DNA of 64,000 nucleotides from NCBI RefSeq assembly GCF_000157895.3, contig NC_022663.1:310001-374000 (forward strand). Direction: 5' to 3'. Every line of letters begins with the position of its first letter. The stretch's first letter is position 1. Shown piece after piece: positions 26,542 through 34,983 of this stretch. The notes beneath the pieces were generated by a model. The model did not search any database. It worked only from the letters and a program-made list of their open reading frames with translations, and had not been told where the DNA came from. The position numbers and the translations under genes are program-made. The stretch comes from Mycobacterium kansasii ATCC 12478. GTDB lineage: Bacteria; Actinomycetota; Actinomycetes; Mycobacteriales; Mycobacteriaceae.

Positions 26542-26925
26542 TCAACTGCTCAACAGGATGGCCGTGGCCGCAATATCGACGAAGAGCAGGGCCAACGCGC
26601 ACAACGGAACGACAAAACCGCGCCGCCGGGCGGCCGTGAAAAAGGACGCGATGAGCGTCGAAGCAGCCACAACCGGAGCGCCGTACAGCAGGACGCCGTA
26701 CACCAGACCGTTCGGACCCAGGTCGGGGCACTGAGCGCCGCTGCAGGCAGCCATGCTCATCGCCGCGCCGATGGCGAATACCATGACGAGTGCTGCCGCA
26801 GGCACCGTCAGCAACGCCAGTACCCAGTTCACCAGGATGCGACGCCCACGGTTGTGATCATCAGTCTGCGGTGGGATGCCCGCGTCGGTGATGACCCCGT
26901 GGTGTTCGTGGTTCTGCAGCCTCAT
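26542..26925 (-). CDS. Small membrane protein, three or four TM segments
   Basis: A 127-residue protein with hydrophobic stretches around residues 30-53 (VLALLTVPAAALVMVFAIGA), 70-95 (LVYGVLLYGAPVVAASTLIA) and 103-125 (VVPLCALALLFVDIAATAIL). A Cys pair in MAACSGAQCPD lies between segments one and two, probably outside the membrane. GGGAGG precedes the ATG. The family is not recognised. It is in an operon with the HAD hydrolase. Confidence 0.7.
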   Translation of the reverse strand: MRLQNHEHHGVITDAGIPPQTDDHNRGRRILVNWVLALLTVPAAALVMVFAIGAAMSMAACSGAQCPDLGPNGLVYGVLLYGAPVVAASTLIASFFTAARRRGFVVPLCALALLFVDIAATAILLSS

Positions 26926-27094
26926 CAGCGCCTCCCTTCGTGGGGTTCCGCGGAAACCGACGGCGGCCCGCGGCGCGCCCCCGATCGCCTTCTGGTCGAC
27001 TACCCGCGCGGGTTGTACCGAAACATGACGCCCGGCGCATGCGACCCGCAGCGGCGCCCCGGCTTCGCCGGCACCCCGGCGGTTGACGGCCCGA

Positions 27095-27763
27095 TCAGCG
27101 CCCGGTGGGCAGGTCCATGCCGGCCCGGGCACTCTTGAGGTCCTCGACAAACAGTGTGTAGGCCTCGCCTCGGCGCTCACTGCGATCCCGCAACACCGCC
27201 GACGGGTGAACCGTTGCCGTCACCAGTGGTTCGGGGTTGACCGCGACCCGCAACGTCGCGGACAGGCGCAACCGTTCACCACGATGGGCGGTCACGCGAA
27301 ACGCGCTGCCCAGCAACGATTGTGCGGCTGTCGCACCCAGGCAGACGATCAATTGTGGCCGTACTGCTTCGATTTCGGCGATCAGCCAGGGCCGGCAGGC
27401 CACGACTTCGGTTCGGGAGGGTTTCTGATGTATGCGCCGCTTGCCCTGCCTGCGGAACTTGAAGTGCTTGACGGCATTGGTCTGATAGGTCAATCCAGGG
27501 TCGATGCCGGCGTCGTCGAGAGCCCGCTGGAGCAGCCGGCCGGCCGGGCCGACAAACGGAAGTCCCTCCTGGTCCTCGCGATCGCCCGGCTGTTCCCCGA
27601 CCAACATGAGGGGCGCGTCACACGTGCCGTGACCGAAGACCGTGCGGGCGGCGTCGGCGTACAACGCGCAACCCCGACAACTGCGCGCCGCGTCCTCCAA
27701 AAGGGTCAATTCACGTTCGTCGGGGAGGTAACGCGCCGCCCCCGCGGCCGGCGCCGTGGTCAT
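27095..27763 (-). CDS. udgX: UdgX-type uracil-DNA glycosylase
   Basis: A 222-residue family-4-like UDG. The iron-sulfur cysteines are in CRGCALY near residue 30. Motif A is GEQPGDREDQEG (56-67). The UdgX-specific loop is GKRRIHQKP, with His at 112. The HPS motif lies near residue 184. Known UdgX enzymes from M. smegmatis bind uracil in DNA and form a covalent bond through the His of this KRRIH loop; ordinary family-4 enzymes lack it. The role is presumably repair or protection of uracil-containing DNA. It is monocistronic. Confidence 0.88.
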   Translation of the reverse strand: MTTAPAAGAARYLPDERELTLLEDAARSCRGCALYADAARTVFGHGTCDAPLMLVGEQPGDREDQEGLPFVGPAGRLLQRALDDAGIDPGLTYQTNAVKHFKFRRQGKRRIHQKPSRTEVVACRPWLIAEIEAVRPQLIVCLGATAAQSLLGSAFRVTAHRGERLRLSATLRVAVNPEPLVTATVHPSAVLRDRSERRGEAYTLFVEDLKSARAGMDLPTGR

Positions 27764-27897
27764 GGTCGTAACCCCCTCCGGCCGACGGTGTCGGCGCCGA
27801 CCTCGGTAGCTTCTGCCGCCGGTATTCCTTCATCGACGACCGTCCCCCACTCGGGGTACCCGCTTCGACGGCACGCAATCCGGGCCGAGCCCCGCCG

Positions 27898-28284
27898 TCA
27901 GGCTTCGCCGCCGGCGGCAACTCGGGTGGCTCGGGTCGATCTTGCAGTCGCTTTCGCGGCGTTGCGCAGGGAACGGTTGGTGGCCTGCAAGTCGTCGTTC
28001 GCAGCAGCCAGTGCCGCATTGTCGTCTTCGAGATTGAGGATGCGCGCAATTCCGGCCAGATTGATTCCGGCGTCAACCAGAGCGCTGATCCGCTGCAGCC
28101 GGGCCAAATCGTCGGCGCTGTAGCGCCGTGTTCCACCGTCACTACGAGCGGGGGTCAACAATCCGTAGCGTTCGTAGAGCCGTAGCGACTGCACCGCGAT
28201 ACCGGAGAGCTCGGCTGCCACCGAGATGCCGTACACGCCCTGGTCAGGCGCCGGCGCGCCGGTTTCGCCGGGACGGTCAGCCAT
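27898..28284 (-). CDS. MerR-family regulator, HspR-like
   Basis: A 128-residue regulator with an N-terminal MerR HTH (ISVAAELSGIAVQSLRLYERYGLL, TRRYSADDLARL) and the wing GINLAGIARILNLED, the pattern of HspR-like MerR proteins. A long basic coiled-coil tail follows. It has no metal-binding cysteines. It is divergent from hsp18 across 136 bp, and this pairing suggests it controls the small heat-shock gene. Confidence 0.85.
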   Translation of the reverse strand: MADRPGETGAPAPDQGVYGISVAAELSGIAVQSLRLYERYGLLTPARSDGGTRRYSADDLARLQRISALVDAGINLAGIARILNLEDDNAALAAANDDLQATNRSLRNAAKATARSTRATRVAAGGEA

Positions 28285-28332
28285 AGCTCATCTCCTCGAC
28301 CGCTACTCGCATAGAAAACCTCTCTATCACAC

Positions 28333-28361
28333 TTGCATTGTAATGTCGACAGTGTTATAAG
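28333..28361 (+). promoter_or_regulatory. Candidate hsp18 promoter
   Basis: TTGCAT at 28333-28338 and TATAAG at 28356-28361 with a 17-bp spacer. The region between contains the imperfect dyad CACTTGCATTGTAATG...AGTG, a possible site for the divergent MerR protein. Confidence 0.4.
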
Positions 28362-28420
28362 AAATCTATGGCTATAGCCACAGATATGCACACAGTGGAC
28401 CCAGCAGATTGGAGTGAGAG

Positions 28421-28879
28421 GTGACCACCATGCTGATGCGCACCGACCCGTTCCGTGATCTGGACCGCTTCGCCCAGCAGGTGCTGGGCACGGCCGCCCG
28501 GCCAGCGGTGATGCCCATGGACGCGTGGCGGGACGGCGAAAAATTCGTCGTCGAGTTCGACCTTCCCGGCATCGACGCCAAGTCCCTGGACATCGATATC
28601 GAGCGCAACGTGGTGACCGTGCGAGCAGAACGGCCCAGCGTCGATCCGAATCGGGAAATGCTGGCCAGCGAGCGGCCGCGCGGAGTGTTCAGCCGCCAGC
28701 TGGTGCTCGGCGAAAACCTCGACACGGACCGGATCGAGGCTTGCTACCAAGAAGGCGTCCTGAGACTGGTGATCCCGGTGGCCGAACGGGCCAAGCCGCG
28801 CAAGATCTCGGTCGCCCGCGGCAATGGCCACAAGGCCATCGACGAGGCTGACGCGCAACCCCAGGTGATCGAAGCCTGA
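28421..28879 (+). CDS. hsp18: Hsp18 small heat-shock protein (18-kDa antigen)
   Basis: A 152-residue alpha-crystallin-type chaperone closely resembling the mycobacterial 18-kDa antigen: MLMRTDPFRDLDRFAQQVLG at the N-terminus, and the crystallin core MDAWRDGEKFVVEFDLPGID through RGVFSRQLVLGENLD. The C-terminal extension carries an I/V-x-I/V-like element (RKISVARG). It should bind unfolded proteins as an oligomer. GTG at 28421 or ATG at 28430 may be used. The divergent MerR gene is the likely regulator. Confidence 0.92.
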   Translation: MTTMLMRTDPFRDLDRFAQQVLGTAARPAVMPMDAWRDGEKFVVEFDLPGIDAKSLDIDIERNVVTVRAERPSVDPNREMLASERPRGVFSRQLVLGENLDTDRIEACYQEGVLRLVIPVAERAKPRKISVARGNGHKAIDEADAQPQVIEA

Positions 28880-29296
28880 TCGGGGGTGGATGGCGCGGCG
28901 ACCGCCGCCAGCATCGTCGCCGGGACTCGCCGCGCCTCCACCAGCCGTCATGTCCCACAACCGATGACTCGACGCAACGGCTTCGCCGTCCGCAGCGCCG
29001 GACCGCTCACTCCTGACCGCGCATCGCCGTGCCGCGGGGCGGACCAGGCAACGGTGACATTTCCCTCGATCGGGGGACATGAGATTCATCCGAGCAGTAG
29101 CCGGTCAGCCGACAGACATCGCCGCAATGCGAGGGCATGGTAAGTGTCGGAGCAGTGTCCGCGTCGGACCCGCTCCTGCCACCCACCGCGAGCAGCAATG
29201 GCGCACCGTGAAGGTTGAGCACGGGTCAGCCGCCGGACGGGAATCGAGAATGACCAACATTGCAGTCAGCGCCGAGCCCGCGATCGGGTGGGCGGC
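28880..29296. other. Intergenic region between hsp18 and folE-like gene
   Basis: No gene is supported. A weak DosR-like sequence (CGGGGGACATGAGATTC) occurs near 29071-29090, matching the GGGAC half only. Confidence 0.3.
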
Positions 29297-30031
29297 ATGA
29301 CGGCCATCCCCTCGGCGCCGCGCCAGGCCCGCTATCAGATGCCGCCGTTCTGCTCGAGCGGCTGGGCGATGACCAACGACGAGGTGGCGCAAGGGGCTGC
29401 GGCCTACCCCGCAGACATCGGTTACCAGACGACGGATTCGCCGGCGTGGTGGGACAATAACGCCGACGTGGCCGTCGAGCGAGCCGTACGGCAGCTTCTT
29501 TCCGCCCTCGGCGTGGACGAAGGCGAGCACACCGCCGAAACACCTGCGCGTGTCGCCCGCGCGTGGCGGGAGATGCTGTGGGGATACAACGAGGTGCCCG
29601 AGGACCACCTTGACACCGATTTTCCCGCTCCGGACGACCCCGGGCTGATCATCATGCACGGCATCTCGTTCGCCTCCACCTGCGCGCACCATCTGTTGCC
29701 GTTCTCGGGGACTGCCACCATCGCCTACCGCCCCCATCCCGGGCAGCGCATCGTGGGCCTGTCCAAGCTCGCTCGGCTGGTCCACGGTTACGCCGCGCGG
29801 CTGCAGGTTCAGGAGAACATCGGGCACCAGGCGACCGCCGGGATCATGCGCAAGCTCAACCCCTCCGGGGCCATGAGTGTCATTACCGCGCGACACGACT
29901 GTATGAGGCTGCGCGGAGTACGCGAGCCGGCCGCCGAAGCAACCACCGAGTCCCGCAAAGGTATGTGGCCGGACCGTGAAATTGCGCTGGTCCATCGCTT
30001 ACATGCCGGCGGTCGTCCCGGCGCCTGTTAA
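29297..30031 (+). CDS. GTP cyclohydrolase I paralogue (FolE-like)
   Basis: A 244-residue protein of the T-fold GTP cyclohydrolase I family. It contains ETPARVARAWREM, a Zn-ligand motif STCAHHLLPF, the YRPHPGQRIVGLSKLARLV strand-helix, QENIGHQATAGI and a second Zn-ligand motif ARHDCMRLRG. The canonical motifs are CEHH and EAxHxC, so the acidic residue next to the first cysteine is replaced. A main folE usually lies with other folate genes, which are absent here, so this is likely a second copy. It may act in a stress-related pterin pathway, which is inference. An in-frame ATG at 29369 would give a more usual length. It converges on and overlaps the downstream USP gene by 4 bp. Confidence 0.78.
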   Translation: MTAIPSAPRQARYQMPPFCSSGWAMTNDEVAQGAAAYPADIGYQTTDSPAWWDNNADVAVERAVRQLLSALGVDEGEHTAETPARVARAWREMLWGYNEVPEDHLDTDFPAPDDPGLIIMHGISFASTCAHHLLPFSGTATIAYRPHPGQRIVGLSKLARLVHGYAARLQVQENIGHQATAGIMRKLNPSGAMSVITARHDCMRLRGVREPAAEATTESRKGMWPDREIALVHRLHAGGRPGAC

Positions 30032-30915
30032 GACGACCGCGCCACGATCAGGGGCATCCGCACGGCGTGTACCAGCGCATTGCTCACCGACCCCAGGAGT
30101 ACGCCGGTGACGCCACCGCGGCCGTGACTTCCGACCACCACGAGCTGAGCGGTTTGCGACCGTTCGACGAGCTGCCGTGCCGGACGGTCACATACGACCA
30201 CTCGGCGCACGGTCACATCGGGGTAGCGCTCCTGCCAGCCGGCCAACCTCTCGGCAAGCAGGACCTGGGCTTCGGCTTCCACTGCGGACCAGTTCAGTCC
30301 CGGCAGCTCTACCACCTCGAGATCGCTCCATGCATGCAGTGCGATCAGCTCAACCCCGCGACGGGATGCTTCGTCGAACGCCACCGCCACCGCGGCCTCC
30401 GACGCCGGTGACCCGTCGATCCCGAGCAACACCGGGGCGTGCAACGGATCCGGCATCAATGGATCTTCGTCACGGATGATCGCGACCGGACACCGGGCAC
30501 GTCTCACCAGGCTTGAACTGACAGAACCCAACAAGACCCGGGCCAACGCGCCGCGGCCGGAGCTGCCGACGACGATCATCTCCGCCTCGGCCGACATTTC
30601 GACCATGGTGGGTACCGGCGTGGAAAACACGATCTCACTCTTCACGGTGAGCTTCCGCTCCCCCGTGACCGACTCGTCGGCGATCTTGTGCGCAGCGGCC
30701 AGAATCTTGCGCCCCTCGTCTTCCTGCCATACCGCCCAGGTATCCGGGTAAGGCATCGGCGGCCACGTCGCCACATCGGTACTCACCACATGGACGATGG
30801 TCAGCTGAACGTTGCGCATCGCCGCGTCGCGGGCCGCCCAACATACCGCGGCATTCGAGGCGGGTGAGCCGTCGGCTCCGACGACAACGCCGAGACGCTT
30901 TTCCAAAATCGACAT
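30028..30915 (-). CDS. Universal stress protein, tandem USP domains
   Basis: A 295-residue protein with two USP domains: VVVGADGSPASNAAVCWAA / GSSGRGALARVLLGSVS and VLLGIDGSPASEAAVAVA / GSHGRGGVTGVLLGSVS, giving two ATP loops of the G-x2-G-x9-GS type. The ATG at 30915 follows GGAGGAGCAACGAA. Paralogous to the genes at 20958 and 31175. A DosR-like box lies about 210 bp upstream. Confidence 0.9.
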   Translation of the reverse strand: MSILEKRLGVVVGADGSPASNAAVCWAARDAAMRNVQLTIVHVVSTDVATWPPMPYPDTWAVWQEDEGRKILAAAHKIADESVTGERKLTVKSEIVFSTPVPTMVEMSAEAEMIVVGSSGRGALARVLLGSVSSSLVRRARCPVAIIRDEDPLMPDPLHAPVLLGIDGSPASEAAVAVAFDEASRRGVELIALHAWSDLEVVELPGLNWSAVEAEAQVLLAERLAGWQERYPDVTVRRVVVCDRPARQLVERSQTAQLVVVGSHGRGGVTGVLLGSVSNALVHAVRMPLIVARSS

Positions 30916-31123
30916 TTCGTTGCTCCTCCGATTACCTGACGTGTGTCGGCAAAGCTGTGACCAAGGGTGTGTCGACGCCGATTCGGCCCACCGTCGCGGC
31001 CCCGGCCGGCGCACCGGCACAGTGCCAGCAGATCTGCCGGCCGATCTGCCGGCCGATCACCCAGGTCATAACGCCAAGCTACAAAACACATACTGCTGTG
31101 GCGTCTTCCGAACGGCCTGACCA

Positions 31124-31143
31124 GCAGGGACCAAAGACCTCTG
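31124..31143 (-). promoter_or_regulatory. DosR-like box
   Basis: GGGAC-CAAA-GACCT, 11 of 20 consensus positions, in the intergenic region upstream of the USP gene at 30028-30915. The spacing to the start is long at about 210 bp. Confidence 0.4.
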
Positions 31144-31174
31144 TTTCGTGTGTTTCGGGGCACGGCGCCGGCGA

Positions 31175-32059
31175 TCAGGCGGGACGCACGACGATGACCG
31201 GGATTTTCGCCGAGTGGGCCACGGCAGAGCCGACCGAACCGAGCAGCATGCCGGGAAATCCCCCGCGGCCGCGACTTCCGACCACCACCAATTGCGCGTG
31301 TTGGGCGCCCTCGAGCAGCCAGTGCGCTGGCTTGTCACAGACCAGCGACCGCTGAACGCGGACGTCAGGGTACTGCTCCTGCCAGCCTGCCAGGCGTTCG
31401 GCGAGAACCTCCTCTCCCTGACTCTCGCGATCGCGCCAGTCCATCCCGAGGATGGGGAAAACGCCGACGTCACTCCACGCGTGCAACGCGACCAGGTCTA
31501 CGCCGCGACGGGAGGCTTCGTCGAATGCCAAGGCCGTCGCGGCTTCCGAGGCCGGTGATCCGTCGATGCCCACCAGCACCGGCGCGCTGGTGTCCGGAGC
31601 CACACCGTCGTCGGAATGAATGACCGCTACCGGGCCGTGCGCATGGTGCAACAGCGCCGAACTCACCGATCCCAACAATGCTCGGCCCAGCGCGCCCATG
31701 CCCTGACTGCCGACGACGGTCATCCAGGCGTCCTTGGAGGCGTCGATAAGCGCCGGCACGATGTTGGAATAAACCACCTCGGTGCGGACGTCCGGCAAGC
31801 GGGATTCTCCCAGGCTCTCGTCCAGCGCCCGGCGCGCCCGCTCGATCACGGTTTGCGCTTCGTCTTTCTGCCACTCCGGCATTTCGGTGTAGAGCTGGCC
31901 CACCGGCCAACCGACAACGACGGGGGCAACACCGTGCATCAAGGTGACCGGCATCTGGTGCAAGCTGGCCTCGCGGGCGGCCCAGGCCACCGCCGCGTCG
32001 GACTGCGCCGAGCCGTCAACGCCTACCAGAATCCCGTACTGCGTTGTATCCCTGGACAT
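31175..32059 (-). CDS. Universal stress protein, tandem USP domains
   Basis: A 294-residue tandem USP. The N-terminal domain has ILVGVDGSAQSDAAVAWAA and GSQGMGALGRALLGSVS; the C-terminal domain has VLVGIDGSPASEAATALA and GSRGRGGFPGMLLGSVG. The ATG at 32059 is fixed by AAGGAGGGTGAA. It is the third such gene in the island and is likely co-regulated with the others through the DosR-like box at 32181. Confidence 0.9.
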   Translation of the reverse strand: MSRDTTQYGILVGVDGSAQSDAAVAWAAREASLHQMPVTLMHGVAPVVVGWPVGQLYTEMPEWQKDEAQTVIERARRALDESLGESRLPDVRTEVVYSNIVPALIDASKDAWMTVVGSQGMGALGRALLGSVSSALLHHAHGPVAVIHSDDGVAPDTSAPVLVGIDGSPASEAATALAFDEASRRGVDLVALHAWSDVGVFPILGMDWRDRESQGEEVLAERLAGWQEQYPDVRVQRSLVCDKPAHWLLEGAQHAQLVVVGSRGRGGFPGMLLGSVGSAVAHSAKIPVIVVRPA

Positions 32060-32180
32060 TTCACCCTCCTTACGGCGGCCCCATGGGTACCTGGCCAGCG
32101 ACCGGCACCGGATCCTCACGTCAGCACAATCCGGGTGGCGCGAGTCTCGACCTGACCGTATACGACAGCCGCCCGATTCA

Positions 32181-32200
32181 GCAGAGACCATGGACCTCAC
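32181..32200 (-). promoter_or_regulatory. DosR-like box
   Basis: GAGAC-CATG-GACCT, closely resembling the box at 31124 (both start GCAGRGACCA and share GACCTC). It lies about 120 bp upstream of the USP start at 32059. Confidence 0.4.
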
Positions 32201-32346
32201 TTTGAGGCGGTTGATCCCAATCAGCTCGCCGGTGGGCCGAACAGCTCATGAAATCAGAGTCGAAGGACCCTACGCCGATTCCGGCTCGATGGATACGGTC
32301 TGGCATGTCGGAGTCCACCGGCAGTAACGAGGGGAAGGCTGTCACA

Positions 32347-32604
32347 ATGCCCGTCATCAATAGCTACAACGTCGAAGCGATGCTGGATTCGATGTCGACC
32401 GTGTCGTATGGCGTTATCAACTGGTTCGATGACGAGCGCGGATTCGGATTCGTCCACCCTGCAGACGGTGATCGTGACGTCTTCATCGATTCCTCCGAGA
32501 TCGTCGATTGGCCTGCCGGCGGCGTTCATGAAGGTCAGCACGTGAGCTACCAAACCGGGGGCACACGGCACTGGCCGCGCGCCCAAGCCGTGCACATCCT
32601 CTAA
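32347..32604 (+). CDS. Cold-shock-domain protein
   Basis: An 85-residue protein. After a short leader of about 20 residues, the cold-shock domain starts at YGVINWFDDERGFGFVHP, with RNP-1 (GFGFV) and RNP-2-like (DVFIDSSEI) motifs. It is shorter at the C-terminal barrel strand than CspA. The ATG at 32347 follows GAGGGGAAGG. It is likely a single-stranded nucleic-acid chaperone acting under stress. Confidence 0.8.
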   Translation: MPVINSYNVEAMLDSMSTVSYGVINWFDDERGFGFVHPADGDRDVFIDSSEIVDWPAGGVHEGQHVSYQTGGTRHWPRAQAVHIL

Positions 32605-32615
32605 AGGCGTGCCGA

Positions 32616-33491
32616 CTACTGTTCCCGCGGCTGCAGCCGCGCGATGACGTAGAACGGCAGCGCCACGAAAACCGTGCCGCCGACCAGATTGCCGAGGCTG
32701 GTAACGCAGATATTGGTGACCAAGCCGTGAGCTCCCCAGCCCCAGCTGATCCCGCAATGTGGAGCATCCGGGTGAAAAGCATTGAGCAGCAACGGAAGTC
32801 CTAGGAACCCGACATTGGCCACGACGTGCTGATCGCTGCCGATCACGAATGCGAAGGGCCCGTAGAACGCGAAGCCCATCCGGGCCACATCGCTGCGCGC
32901 CTTGTAATACATGCACATGGCGGTTTGCAGGAACCAGGTGCACAGCACCGCCAGCAGGAAGGCGGTCCACAACGGCTGGCCGGCTTTCTGGGCGCCCACG
33001 ACTGCCGCACGTGTGGCGAAGGCACCCAGATACGGACCCCCGGCTGCGGCGCAGACGGCCACGAACACCAGGGCACCAACGATATTGCCGCTCAGTCCGA
33101 TGAGCAGCAACTGTAGATAGCGGCGGATGCGCATGCGTCCCTGCAGCACCGCGAAGAAGCCGGCTGCCATGTCGGCGGTGATCAGTGATGCCCCTGACAC
33201 CAGGATGAGAACAAAAGACATGCCGAACGCCAGGCCCATCAGCAGGCTGGCGATACCGGGCGTGCCGACCCCGGTGCTGACGACCAACGACAACAACGCG
33301 CCGAAACCCACCATCGCACCGCCGACCAGTGAGCGGATCAGGAAAGCCCACGGATGGGCGGATTTCTCGAGCGCCATGTCCGCTATTCGGCTCACCATGG
33401 CCGGAACACCGAGTGGTTCGAACGGATCACCGGCCCGGCGATCATCGGACAACGGGCCCACGAGGTCTGGGCCCAGGGCAAGCTGGGACAT
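32616..33491 (-). CDS. Formate/nitrite transporter family channel
   Basis: A 291-residue membrane protein with six TM segments, including the FNT signature region FVIGSDQHVVANVGFLGLPLL with the central pore His. The first TM segment follows IADMALEKSAHPWAFLIRSLVGGAMVGFG. The family exports or imports formate, nitrite or hydrosulfide. Its ATG at 33491 lies 38 bp beyond the flavin reductase stop, so it may be the last gene of the osmC-cyanase-sigma operon. Export of nitrite or another small anion fits the context, but the substrate is undetermined. Confidence 0.85.
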   Translation of the reverse strand: MSQLALGPDLVGPLSDDRRAGDPFEPLGVPAMVSRIADMALEKSAHPWAFLIRSLVGGAMVGFGALLSLVVSTGVGTPGIASLLMGLAFGMSFVLILVSGASLITADMAAGFFAVLQGRMRIRRYLQLLLIGLSGNIVGALVFVAVCAAAGGPYLGAFATRAAVVGAQKAGQPLWTAFLLAVLCTWFLQTAMCMYYKARSDVARMGFAFYGPFAFVIGSDQHVVANVGFLGLPLLLNAFHPDAPHCGISWGWGAHGLVTNICVTSLGNLVGGTVFVALPFYVIARLQPREQ

Positions 33492-33529
33492 GGTGCGCCT
33501 ATCGGTAAGTATGGAAAGTGTTGTGTCGC

Positions 33530-34090
33530 TCAAGAAGCCACCGGGTGGACGGTGGCTGCCCAATCGTGCATCCGTCCCGAGTAGTAGAGCAGCGGCAGGC
33601 CGCCGGCGCGGCGCACGGCGCAGGCGCGGATGAGCAGGATGACGTGGTCGCCCGCGTCGTAGATCCGGTCGATAAAGCCGCTTACCGAGGCGGCCGCACC
33701 GACAAGAACCGGACAACCGCAGTCATCGGTGTCGAATGCGACTCCCTCGAAGCGGTCGTCGACCTTGCTGGCGAAGCGGCGCGCCAGGCTCGCCTGGTCG
33801 TTCGCCAACACGTTGACGGCCACGGAGCTGCCGATGCGGAACGCCGGAAGGCTGCCCGCGCTGCGCGCCACACACTGGAGCAACAGCGGCGGATCCAGGG
33901 ACACCGAGGCAAACGAGCTGATGGTCATGCCGACCGATCGGTCGCCCAGGCGGGTGGTCAAGACGGTGACGCCGGAGGGAAAGGCGCCCATGGCGTTTCG
34001 CATCGATGTGGCGTCAACAGGACCGCCCAGTGTCCAAACCTGGTCCGGGCGGCGATCGGGTTGCGACGAGTGTGCACTGGCGTTCGTCAT
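33530..34090 (-). CDS. Flavin reductase (FMN-binding, DIM6/NTAB type)
   Basis: A 186-residue flavin reductase domain protein with AMGAFPSGVTVLTTR, VGMTISSFASVSLDPPLLLQCV, VNVLANDQASLARRFA and the C-terminal PLLYYSGRMHDW. Such proteins reduce FMN/FAD with NAD(P)H for a partner monooxygenase. The start at 34090 overlaps the anti-sigma stop (ATGA). A partner of the ACAD-fold enzyme three genes upstream is a natural inference, giving a two-component monooxygenase. Confidence 0.88.
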   Translation of the reverse strand: MTNASAHSSQPDRRPDQVWTLGGPVDATSMRNAMGAFPSGVTVLTTRLGDRSVGMTISSFASVSLDPPLLLQCVARSAGSLPAFRIGSSVAVNVLANDQASLARRFASKVDDRFEGVAFDTDDCGCPVLVGAAASVSGFIDRIYDAGDHVILLIRACAVRRAGGLPLLYYSGRMHDWAATVHPVAS

Positions 34091-34353
34091 TCTTGGCCTT
34101 TCCTGAGGGTGTTGATCGTGTTGATAACCCCCGCGATGTGCTCGTCGCTGAGCTTTTCCCCGTCGAATACGTGATTGAGCAGGACCTTGAGGTCGAGCAT
34201 TTGCTGCAGATACACCAGGCACGGCGGGCACTCGTCGATATGTTTGGCCACGATCGCTCCCCACTCCTGCGGGTCCGAGTCGACCAGGTCGTCGACGAGT
34301 CGGACGAAGTCAACGCAGTCGACGGCGGGGACCGTGTTGTCGTAGACGGTCAT
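34087..34353 (-). CDS. Zinc-binding anti-sigma factor (ZAS type)
   Basis: An 88-residue soluble protein with the H-x3-C-x2-C zinc motif (KHIDECPPC, residues 38-45) and an upstream Cys (DCVDFVRLVDDLV), the features of RsrA/RshA anti-sigma factors that release their sigma factor on thiol oxidation. There is no TM segment. Overlaps of 4 bp with the sigma gene upstream and the flavin reductase downstream show translational coupling. It is the partner of the ECF sigma. Confidence 0.85.
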   Translation of the reverse strand: MTVYDNTVPAVDCVDFVRLVDDLVDSDPQEWGAIVAKHIDECPPCLVYLQQMLDLKVLLNHVFDGEKLSDEHIAGVINTINTLRKGQE

Positions 34354-34964
34354 CGTTGGTACCGCTTTTCCAGTTCATTTCGGAGGTTTGCCCGGGCGCG
34401 GTAGAGCAGGGCACGTTGCGCCTCGGCGGACAGCTCGAGGATCTCGGACGCCTCTTCGGCGGAGGTACCGACCAGGTCGCGCAGGATTATCAGCTGTCGC
34501 TGCCGCGGCGGCAGCGTATCCAGCGCCGCGCGCACCTGCTCGACGAGTTCCCGTGCGACAGTGCGGTCCTCGGGCAGGAACCGCCGCGACGGCGGCACGC
34601 TCCAGTGCCCGGCGTCGGGGTGGCCGGCCGGGTGCATCCGGTCCGACAGCGGGTCGGCGGCGTCGGTGGCCAGCACCTCGTGCTCGCGGATCCGGGACTC
34701 GCGGCGCCGGTGCCGTGACGCGGTGTTCTTGACGATCCCGAACAACCAGGTGGCCACCGACGAGCGGCCCTCGAACGAGGCCGACGACTGCATCACCTGA
34801 ACCCATGCTTCTTGTACCGCTTCTTCGGCCACCGTTGGCGAATTCACCATTGTGCAAGCGAAACTCACCATTTGGCGGTGATAGTCGCGCACCAAGCCGG
34901 CCAGCGGAACCCCGCCGACCATGTGCTCGGATGCGGATCCGGGTGGGACCGCGACCGGGGTCAT
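34350..34964 (-). CDS. ECF-type RNA polymerase sigma factor
   Basis: A 204-residue sigma factor with region 2 (VAEEAVQEAWVQVMQSSASFEGRSSVATWLFGIVKN) and region 4 (LDTLPPRQRQLIILRDLVGTSAEEASEILELSAEAQR). A linker of about 40 residues rich in His/Pro separates them. It starts 19 bp after the ACAD-like gene and is coupled to its anti-sigma. Because it lies mid-operon, it probably activates its own operon. Confidence 0.9.
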   Translation of the reverse strand: MTPVAVPPGSASEHMVGGVPLAGLVRDYHRQMVSFACTMVNSPTVAEEAVQEAWVQVMQSSASFEGRSSVATWLFGIVKNTASRHRRRESRIREHEVLATDAADPLSDRMHPAGHPDAGHWSVPPSRRFLPEDRTVARELVEQVRAALDTLPPRQRQLIILRDLVGTSAEEASEILELSAEAQRALLYRARANLRNELEKRYQR

Positions 34965-34983
34965 CGTCGACCCGAGCGGTCAC

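Noticed and set aside
29071..29090. DosR-like sequence upstream of folE paralogue
   Set aside because: Only the GGGAC half matches and it is over 200 bp from the start codon, so it is not called as a site.
33040..33120. Possible extra coding frames opposite the FNT channel
   Set aside because: Long frames here are antisense shadows of a high-GC membrane gene with no recognisable domain.
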